Position numbers and translations under genes: made by a program. A stretch of DNA of 21,724 nt, taken from Lachnospiraceae bacterium (GTDB lineage Bacteria > Bacillota > Clostridia > Lachnospirales > Lachnospiraceae). This document shows, one piece after another, positions 8,407-16,100 of the stretch (positions are counted from its first letter, which is position 1; each line of letters starts with the position of its first letter). The notes beneath the pieces are model-generated. The model saw only the letters and a program-made list of their open reading frames with translations, was not told where the DNA came from and made no database searches. The stretch lies in the NCBI GenBank assembly GCA_020860745.1, contig JAJBTR010000267.1:1-21724 (forward strand). The letters run 5' to 3'.

Positions 8407-10188
8407 ATGCCATATCCGGGAGAAGTGCTGGCGGGCGCGTACCAGATTGTGGACGAAATCGGAGCCGGAGGAGCCGGAATCATTTACCGCGCCTGGCACA
8501 GAAACCTGCAGAAATATGTAGTTGTAAAGAAAATCAAGGAAAATTTTGGCGGAGCCTTAAACGCGAGGGGAGAGGTAGACATCCTGAAGTCTCTCCACCA
8601 CACCTGTCTGCCCCAGGTCTATGATTTTGTGCAGATCGGCAGCGAGATTTACACTGTGATGGACTATATCGAGGGACATGACCTGAAGTATTATATTGAC
8701 CGGCAGTGTGCGTTTACGGAGGAGCAGCTCTGGTTCTGGCTGAGCCAGCTGCTGGATGTCCTCTCCTATCTCCACAGCCGAGGCATTCTTCACCTGGATA
8801 TCAAGCCCGCGAATATTATGCTGACGCCGGAGGGAAATGTCTGCCTGATTGATTTCAACATCTCTTTCGGAGGCGAGGGCGAAATGATGCAGGGCATCAG
8901 CCGGATTTACGCTTCCCCGGAGCAGTACCGGAAGTGGATGGGCATTTTGTATCACACGGCGGATGCGGGTCTGACTTTGGACGCGCAGACGGATATCTAC
9001 AGCCTGGGCGGAGTGTTTTATCAGATGATGACCGGGTATCCGCCCTCACCGGAGCCGCAGAATATGTACGCGCTTTCCGCGTTCCGGCTGCCGTTTTCTG
9101 ACACGCTGATCCGGATTGTCAGCAGGATGATGGAGCCGGAGAAAAAGAAGCGCTATGCCGGCGTGGACCGGATCCAGGCGGCGATCCGACGCAGCCAGAG
9201 GACCAGGGCGGAGAAGCGGACACTGCGCACGGTGTTTGGCCTGCTGACAGCGGGAATCGCCATCCTCGTTATTGTGGTTGGCGTCGTGGTCTGGCGCGGG
9301 CAGGGGGCGGTGAGCAGCAGCGACCGGGCCTCCATCGCGGAGGAGGAAGAACGGCTGGCGGAGCTAAACGCGGAGGGTGAATACGAGGAGGCGTATCAGG
9401 AGGGTACGCAGTACCTCAATATCAATGCGGATATGCTGGTGAAAGTGGACGGCGCACGGCAGAGCATACTGGAGCAGGTGCTGGACGCCTGCATGGGAAT
9501 GGAGGAGTATTCCCGGGCGGAGGCCTATGTGGAGGAGCTTCTGGAGATCGAGACACTGGCGGACTATGAGGCCACGGCGGCGGTGATCTGCGCTTACAAC
9601 GGAGACTATGAGGCCGCGGAGGAGTATATTGCCGCGGCGGAGGAGGACGGCGCGGATACGGACAAACTCAGCCGGACCAGCGCGGAGATCGCCGCGGCGC
9701 AGGGAGAGTATGAGGAAGCAGTCGCAATCTACCGGGAAATATATGAGGAGTCTGGCGGGACAGACATCCTGCGGCGGCTGGCAGCCCTCACGCTGAAGGC
9801 GGGGCTGGAGGAAGCATCGGGCAGCGTTAAGAGCAGCGGGTGGCTGGCACAGGCGATTGCATATTATGAGCAGCTCTGCGCGGACGATATGGGTTCTTAC
9901 ACGGAGCAGATGAACCTGGCCACGGCCTATATGGCTGCGGGGTACGATAACCGGGCGTCCACACTGTTAAAGAGCATGAGCGTGCAATATCCGGATCAAT
10001 ATAAAGTGTTTTTAAAACTTGCCGTTCTGGATTACAACGCACAGATGAAAAAAGCGGTGGCGGACCGGGATTTTTCGTCCGTGCTGTCAAATACAAAAAA
10101 AGCAAAGGAACTGTACGATGCTGAGACAGACGCTGCGGAGGATGAGGAGCTGCAGACGATGGTTCAGATCGCGGAAGACCTCTCGTAA
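8407..10188 (+). CDS. Membrane Ser/Thr protein kinase with extracellular TPR-like domain
   Basis: A eukaryotic-type (Hanks) kinase of 593 aa from ATG 8407. This start is preferred over an in-frame GTG at 8398 because GAGGTGGGG (8395-8403) is then the ribosome binding site. The cytoplasmic kinase domain (about 10-265) has the glycine loop GAGGAG (19-24), the ATP-anchoring Lys41 in VVVKK, a candidate helix-C Glu56, the catalytic loop HLDIKPAN (129-136) with Asp131 and Asn136, a DFN metal motif (149-151, Asn replacing the usual Gly) and an SPE motif. The key catalytic residues are present, so it is probably active. A membrane helix lies at about 276-297. The rest (about 310-593) is outside and made of helical TPR-like repeats, not PASTA domains. 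The kinase-helix-extracellular layout recalls EssB/YukC of type VIIb systems, whose kinase fold is inactive. It is followed 55 nt later by another membrane TPR gene and then by FHA genes, the likely phospho-readers. Confidence 0.9.
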   Translation: MPYPGEVLAGAYQIVDEIGAGGAGIIYRAWHRNLQKYVVVKKIKENFGGALNARGEVDILKSLHHTCLPQVYDFVQIGSEIYTVMDYIEGHDLKYYIDRQCAFTEEQLWFWLSQLLDVLSYLHSRGILHLDIKPANIMLTPEGNVCLIDFNISFGGEGEMMQGISRIYASPEQYRKWMGILYHTADAGLTLDAQTDIYSLGGVFYQMMTGYPPSPEPQNMYALSAFRLPFSDTLIRIVSRMMEPEKKKRYAGVDRIQAAIRRSQRTRAEKRTLRTVFGLLTAGIAILVIVVGVVVWRGQGAVSSSDRASIAEEEERLAELNAEGEYEEAYQEGTQYLNINADMLVKVDGARQSILEQVLDACMGMEEYSRAEAYVEELLEIETLADYEATAAVICAYNGDYEAAEEYIAAAEEDGADTDKLSRTSAEIAAAQGEYEEAVAIYREIYEESGGTDILRRLAALTLKAGLEEASGSVKSSGWLAQAIAYYEQLCADDMGSYTEQMNLATAYMAAGYDNRASTLLKSMSVQYPDQYKVFLKLAVLDYNAQMKKAVADRDFSSVLSNTKKAKELYDAETDAAEDEELQTMVQIAEDLS

Positions 10189-10243
10189 GGAACGGTGAAG
10201 ATTTATTTTTTACAGTTCCCGGGGCGGAGGAGAAGGAGGCGTT

Positions 10244-11875
10244 ATGAAGAAAAAGAATACAGGGTATGAGAACTACGGAGAAATGGGCGCGGGCCAGGAC
10301 AACGGCGCGCAGGGCAGCACTTACCGGGCAAAGTTTCTGATCGCGGCGCTGGTTGTTCTGCTGGCCGTCATCTGTGTGGCGGGCGTGTTCCTGATTTCCG
10401 GCCAGAGGACGACACAGAAGTATAATTCCTGCATTTCCGCCGACAACCAGTATTACTCGGCCGGAGATTACACCGCGGCGATCGCAGAGTATCAGAAAGC
10501 ACTGGAGGTGGATAACGGGAAGGAGAGCGCCTATCTGAACCTGTCCTACTCTTATGTGGCTCTGGGGGATTACGACTCCGCCCTTTCTATCATGCAGGAG
10601 GGGTGTAAGCTGCTGGATACCTCGAAGATGGAGGATCAGCTGGCTGCTGTGCAGACGCTGATTAACGACTCCTCGGTTTCCCTGACGGAGGAGGAGATTC
10701 TGATTCTTTCCGAAAATGTCACGGTGGAAAATTCCATTCTGGATATGGTGGCGCAGTATTCCTATACAAACTATTACCATGATTTCGGCGCCGCCTCGGA
10801 TACGACGTCCTCCGGGGATAAGCTGACGATGTATTATGCGGATCTCGGGATGTATGTCAGCTACTACGATCTGGATGATGAGGTAGTCCTGGCGTCCGAT
10901 GGATCGGAGCCGATCGCCACGGCAAAAGCGTGCACGGTACGGTTTGAAAAGATTTCTACGATTTTCGGCAATACGGAAGAGACCTACGCGGTCAGCTATG
11001 AGAAGCTGCAGGAGCTTCTGGGCGATGTGACTCTGTACCAGGATGAGGACTCCGGATACTGGTATATCTCCGCGGAGTATAAGAACTGCAAGCTTACCGT
11101 ACAGACAGATGAAAACGGCAATATCACCTCGGAGAGTGTCTGGAATCAGCTGGAGCCTCTGTCCCGGAGCACGGAGGAGGAAATCGAGGGCGGAAAAGTC
11201 AGCGGCTATATTCTGGATGCCACCACCGGCGACGGCCAGGCGGCTTCCCTCTTTGTGCGGGAGCGCGGTTCCAGGACCGGCACAATCCTGGAGCAGCTGT
11301 CTGCGGCCTCGGACGGTAGCTATACGATCGAGATGGAGGAAGGACAGTACACCGTGGAGGTCAGTCAGGAGGGCTATGTGACGGAGTACGCGGACATCGA
11401 GATTGAGGACGGTCAGGTAGTTACGGGCGAAAATATCGTGATTTCGCCGGAGGTAGGCGTGGATGAGATACGTATCGTGCTGACCTGGGGATCATATCCG
11501 GCGGATCTGGACAGCTATGCCATCGGTACATCCTCTGAGGGTAAGAGCTTTAATATCAACTTCCAGAACCGTGAGGTCTCAGGCGTGGGACAGCTGGATG
11601 TGGATGATACCAATGGCTACGGCCCGGAGACGATTACAATTACGGACGGCGGAGCGGAATTTGACTTTTCTGTCTGTGACTTTTACAGGACGGGGTTGCT
11701 TTCCTCCTCCGGTGCGGAGGTGAAAGTTTATCTCTCCGGCGAGACGACACCGTACACCTTTACTGTACCGTCAGGTGCGGGCGACTGTGAGGTATGGGAA
11801 GTGTTTTCCTATAAAGATGGTGAGATTACCGGCATCAACAGCTTCACTTACGCGGGCGGCAGTGCCAGCAAATAA
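10244..11875 (+). CDS. Membrane-anchored TPR protein with carboxypeptidase-regulatory-like and DUF2135-like domains
   Basis: A 543-aa protein starting at ATG 10244 with AAGGAGG at 10233-10239. The first 29 residues are hydrophilic and cytoplasmic. A membrane helix follows at about 30-52, then two or three TPR-like helical repeats (about 57-125; AGDYTAAIAEYQKAL is typical). A middle region without a recognised fold comes next. A beta-sandwich resembling carboxypeptidase regulatory domains occupies about 316-400 (GYILDATTGDG, SDGSYTIEMEEGQY, GY). The last domain (about 407-540) resembles DUF2135/YfaP and carries the LTWG...DLDSY signature starting at Leu413. Everything after the helix should be outside. 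It shares the TM-plus-TPR plan with the preceding kinase and probably interacts with it or forms part of an extracellular assembly of the secretion machine. That role is inference; the domain calls are by pattern only. Confidence 0.75.
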   Translation: MKKKNTGYENYGEMGAGQDNGAQGSTYRAKFLIAALVVLLAVICVAGVFLISGQRTTQKYNSCISADNQYYSAGDYTAAIAEYQKALEVDNGKESAYLNLSYSYVALGDYDSALSIMQEGCKLLDTSKMEDQLAAVQTLINDSSVSLTEEEILILSENVTVENSILDMVAQYSYTNYYHDFGAASDTTSSGDKLTMYYADLGMYVSYYDLDDEVVLASDGSEPIATAKACTVRFEKISTIFGNTEETYAVSYEKLQELLGDVTLYQDEDSGYWYISAEYKNCKLTVQTDENGNITSESVWNQLEPLSRSTEEEIEGGKVSGYILDATTGDGQAASLFVRERGSRTGTILEQLSAASDGSYTIEMEEGQYTVEVSQEGYVTEYADIEIEDGQVVTGENIVISPEVGVDEIRIVLTWGSYPADLDSYAIGTSSEGKSFNINFQNREVSGVGQLDVDDTNGYGPETITITDGGAEFDFSVCDFYRTGLLSSSGAEVKVYLSGETTPYTFTVPSGAGDCEVWEVFSYKDGEITGINSFTYAGGSASK

Positions 11876-11896
11876 CAGCGGGGAGGATGAGTTGTT

Positions 11897-12439
11897 TTGG
11901 AATGGATCGCGATGGGGCTCTGCTTTGCTTTCGGCATTCATATGCTGATTCTCTGGATCCGGCATATGAGACTGGATAATCATTACAATCAGAATATTTC
12001 TATCCACGGCGGCTGGAGCGTGGGAAAGGAGACGCCTGCGAATGATGAGGATGTCCTCTATGTGACCAGCGACGAGACGTCCACCATTTACCGCGGCGGG
12101 CAGCAGCCCCGCACGCCGATCACCAGTTCTTTTTCGGAGATATGGATCTGCCTCTATGATCCCGGACGGCAGAGCGGCTATGAGAGCAGCCTCCGGGATC
12201 AGGTGGTCATAGGACGGTATGGGAAGAGCGGCGGCGTGGATATCCAGATTCCGGACAGCATGGTTTCAAGGAAACACTGCAGGATTTACCGGCAGGGGGA
12301 GCAGATTCTGCTGCAGGATCTGGGCTCCTCCAACCGGACTTATGTAAATCAGTGTCCGGTGACGGGAACGGTGCCGCTGATGTACGGGGACCGGATTAAG
12401 ATCGGTGCCCGCACCTATGAGTTCCGGTTTCAGTTATAA
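11897..12439 (+). CDS. Small membrane-anchored FHA-domain protein 1
   Basis: A 180-aa protein. The best start is TTG 11897, 10 nt after GGGAGG (11881-11886). The only nearby in-frame ATG (11909) is too far from that site and would truncate the membrane helix. Residues about 5-22 form a membrane helix, followed by a linker rich in Asp, Glu, Ser and Thr. The forkhead-associated domain spans about 103-180 and has the phosphothreonine-binding signature: Gly106-Arg107, Ser124-Arg-Lys-His127, and Ser145-Asn146-Arg147-Thr148 (Arg in place of the common Gly). FHA domains bind phosphothreonine peptides, so this protein is a plausible reader of targets of the kinase encoded two genes upstream. It lies 21 nt after the preceding gene and 42 nt before a second FHA gene, and so is probably in the same operon. 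Confidence 0.85.
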   Translation: MEWIAMGLCFAFGIHMLILWIRHMRLDNHYNQNISIHGGWSVGKETPANDEDVLYVTSDETSTIYRGGQQPRTPITSSFSEIWICLYDPGRQSGYESSLRDQVVIGRYGKSGGVDIQIPDSMVSRKHCRIYRQGEQILLQDLGSSNRTYVNQCPVTGTVPLMYGDRIKIGARTYEFRFQL

Positions 12440-12481
12440 AAGATCACGCCGGGAATCATTGCGGCAGAGGGGATAAAAGAT

Positions 12482-13027
12482 ATGTTGGTGTTACTGCTGG
12501 CCTGTGCGGCCTGCGGCGTCGGGGAACTGATCTGTTTCCTCGTCTGCCGTAAACGGAGAAAGAAAAGAAAGCGTGATACATTCAAAAGTATCTATAAGCT
12601 GATGGAGCGGCGGGTGCTGGATAAGACGCTGCAGAACAGGATTACCAGCGATCAGGCGGCGTCTGAGGAATACCAGAGCCTGTTTCTGCGGGTGGAGTTT
12701 CCCGATACCACGCCCTGGGTGGCGTCGGTGTTTGCGCTGGATGAACCGGTTACCATCGGCAGGAGCCGGGAGAATAAAATCTCCCTCCGGGACGGGGAAG
12801 TGTCCCGGATTCACTGCAAGATTGCCCGTGTGGGATTTAACCTCTATCTGCAGGATCTGGGCTCTGCCAACGGGACGCTGCTGCGCCATGGCCTGTTCCG
12901 CAAGTGCAGTATGAAAGCCCAGCAGATTGAGAGCCTGGAGGACGGAGACCGGATTGTGATCGGGAATTTCCGCCTGAGAATCCGTGTGTTTTACGGGCGG
13001 GAGGCGGCGGAATATTATAACGGGTAG
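12482..13027 (+). CDS. Small membrane-anchored FHA-domain protein 2
   Basis: A 181-aa protein from ATG 12482 with AGAGGGG at 12466-12472. Residues about 1-21 form a membrane helix followed by a very basic stretch (RKRRKKRKR), which predicts that the rest is cytoplasmic. The FHA domain (about 89-172) has the complete pThr-binding signature: Gly93-Arg94, Ser108-Arg-Ile-His111 and Asn130-Gly-Thr132. It is similar in size and plan to the preceding gene product, and the two may be duplicated paralogues that have diverged strongly. By family knowledge it should dock on a phosphothreonine, for example on the upstream kinase or on EssC. It sits directly before the EssC gene with a 111-nt gap in which no gene is seen. 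Confidence 0.87.
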   Translation: MLVLLLACAACGVGELICFLVCRKRRKKRKRDTFKSIYKLMERRVLDKTLQNRITSDQAASEEYQSLFLRVEFPDTTPWVASVFALDEPVTIGRSRENKISLRDGEVSRIHCKIARVGFNLYLQDLGSANGTLLRHGLFRKCSMKAQQIESLEDGDRIVIGNFRLRIRVFYGREAAEYYNG

Positions 13028-13138
13028 CTTCGGGGACATGGAAAGGAATGTTTTTCGGATTGCGGGAACGGGTTTTGCGGAGCAATTCGAAGTATCATAC
13101 CCTTTTGCCGCCTGAATCATGATATGGAGAGAGAATCG

Positions 13139-16100
13139 ATGAGATACACAGTTATGGCATATGCCGCGGACGGCTACCAGGAGTTTATCCTTCCGGAGAT
13201 ACGGGATGCGGATTATGAGTTTATCCTGGACAGGCGGATTTTCGGCCTGCGGCAGAGCTACACGATCTGCATGGAGAATATAGACGGCGTGTGGAAATTT
13301 CGTTCCAGACGGTACTACAGTATCCGTACCTACGAGGGGCAGCCCGGGACGGATACGCCGCTGGATAACGGCATGGTTTTTGAATTTCTTGGACTGGAGA
13401 GCATGAAAATCTCTCTGGTTATTCTTTGTTCTGAGAATGCGTATCCTTTTTATCGGAAATACTGTCTGGACGGCGTCAGCCAGATCACCATCGGCAAGGA
13501 GGAGACGAGCAGTATTATCTATGATTTCCGGAGCCTGATTTCCCGGAACCACGCGGTTCTGTATCTCTATGAGGGGAAGTGGGTGCTCCAGGATAACAGC
13601 AGCAACGGCACGTATCTCAACGGTGCGAGGATGCGGGGCCAGGCAATCTTAAACTTCGGCGACCGGATTACGCTTTTCGGCCTGCGTCTGATTTATCTGG
13701 GGCAGTATCTGGCGGTCTGCGCGCTTTCCGGGACCTATGAGGTGCGGGATGTTTCCCTGCGTGTCTATCACCCGCGGGAGGGGCTTATCCTGGATACGGA
13801 GGAGAAACCGGCGCAGAAGAAACGGTTTTTTAAGCGCGCGCCGCGTACCATGGCGGAGCTTTACACGGAGCCGATTGAGATTGAGGCGCCGCCGCAGCTG
13901 AACCGGACGAAAAAGCGTCCGCTGCTTATGACCATCGGACCGAGCCTTACCATGGCGCTTCCGATGCTTCTGGGCTGTCTGGTCTATATCTATGCCGCCA
14001 GGTCCAGGGGGACGGGGAGCAGCGTCTACATGTTTACCGGTGTGATCACGGCGGTTACCTCCGCGGTGATCGGCGTCGTCTGGGCGCTGATGAATCTCCG
14101 TTACAATGACACGGAGGAAGAGGAGGAGGAGCGCCGTTATAACGCCTACGGACAGTATCTGATTCAGATCACGGATTTTATCAAGCAGAAATATGAGGAA
14201 AACCGGCAGGCGCTGTACGCGATGTACATCACCGGCGAGGAGTGTTGCCGTTTTACCCGGGAGGAGCCGCGTCTGTGGAACCGCAATGAGCATCAGAAAG
14301 ACTTCCTCTCGGTCCGTCTGGGGACGGGCAATATTCCGTTCCAGGCGGAGATCAGGATACCGAAGGAAAAATTTTCGCTGATCCGGGACGATCTCGCGGA
14401 AAAGCCGGCCCTGATCCGGGACAGCTATTCCAGTCTGGTCAATGTGCCGGTCTGCGTGGACCTGCGGGAAAAGGGGCTGGTGGGCATCATCGGCGGACCG
14501 GGAAAGCGGGGAGCCTACGACGCGGCGTTTAATATCATCGCCCAGCTGGCGGCGAACAACAGCTATACCGATGTAAAACTGGGATTTATCTACCGGGGGA
14601 CTTCGGCGAACCGGGAGCGGTTCAGCTTTGCCCGCTGGCTTCCCCATGTCTGGATGGAGGATAAAAAGACCCGTCTGATCGCCGGCGATAAGGCACAGGT
14701 TGGCGACATTCTCTACGAGCTGGCGTCTGTCGTCCGGCAGCGCACGGAGGACCAGCAGCAGAAGACGGAATATCCTCTGCCCCACTATATTCTCTTTGTG
14801 GATGACAGCAGCCTCCTGGAGGGGGAACTGCTGGAAAATCAGATTCTGCATCCGTCGCCGGCATACGGAATCACCACGGTTCTCCTGGCAAAAGAGTACC
14901 GCGATCTGCCGAATACCTGCGAGTTTATCATTCAGAATGACGGGCAGGGATCCGGTTTCTTCCACGTGTTCCATGAGATGGAGGAGAACCGTGAGCTGGT
15001 GATGGAGCGTGTGTCCGGGGCGCAGCTGGAGACGCTGGCGCGGACACTCTGTGATATCGAGGTCAACGAGACCGCTTCCGGCGGCGAGATTCCGGACGCG
15101 CTGGATTTCTTTGAGATGTACGGCGTGCGCTCCCTGGATCAGCTCGGCGTGGTAGAACGGTGGAAGAAGAACCGGAATTATGAGACCATGCGGGTGCCGA
15201 TCGGCGCAAAAAACGGGGGGAATCTCTGCTATCTGGATATCCACGAGAAGTATCACGGGCCGCACGGTCTGGTGGCGGGCACCACCGGTTCCGGAAAATC
15301 GGAGACGCTGCAGACCTATATCCTGTCGCTGGCGGTGAACTTCAGCCCGGATGATATCGCCTTTTTTATCATTGACTTTAAGGGCGGCGGCATGGCGAAT
15401 CTGTTTTCCAATCTCCCGCATATGGCGGGACAGATTTCCAACCTGTCGGGGAACCAGGTGCGCCGCGCCATGATTTCCATCAAGAGTGAAAACCGGCGCA
15501 GACAGCAGATTTTTGCGGAGCACAATGTCAATAATATCAATCTCTACACGAAGCTGTATAAGAGCAGGGAGGCGGGTCAGCCGGTGCCGCACCTTTTCAT
15601 TATTATCGACGAGTTTGCGGAGCTGAAGCGCGAGGAGCCGGAGTTTATGAAGGAACTGATCAGCGTGGCGCAGGTGGGCCGGAGCCTCGGCGTCCATCTG
15701 ATTCTGGCGACGCAGAAGCCCAGCGGTACGGTGGACGACAATATCTGGAGCAACTCGAAGTTCCGCCTCTGCCTGCGGGTGCAGGACCGGCAGGACAGCA
15801 ACGATATGCTGCACAAACCGGACGCCGCTTACATCACCCAGGCGGGCCGCGGCTTTCTGCAGGTGGGCAGCGACGAGATTTACGAGCAGTTCCAGTCCGG
15901 TTTCAGCGGGGCGGAGTATATCGACGATCCCGGCCTGAACCGGAGCGAGGCCGCGCTTCAGCTGACGCTGACCGGACGAGTGCCGGCGCGGAGCAATGTG
16001 AAAAAGAAGGTTTCCGGCAGGGTGAAGGCGATCACGCAGCTGGATGCGGTGATTGACTACCTGAATCAGATCGCCGATCAGTGGCATTATGACCGGCGGA

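Noticed and set aside
13124..13126. ATG 13124 as start of essC
   Set aside because: No ribosome binding site precedes it, and the GGAGAGAG that follows it is well placed for ATG 13139.
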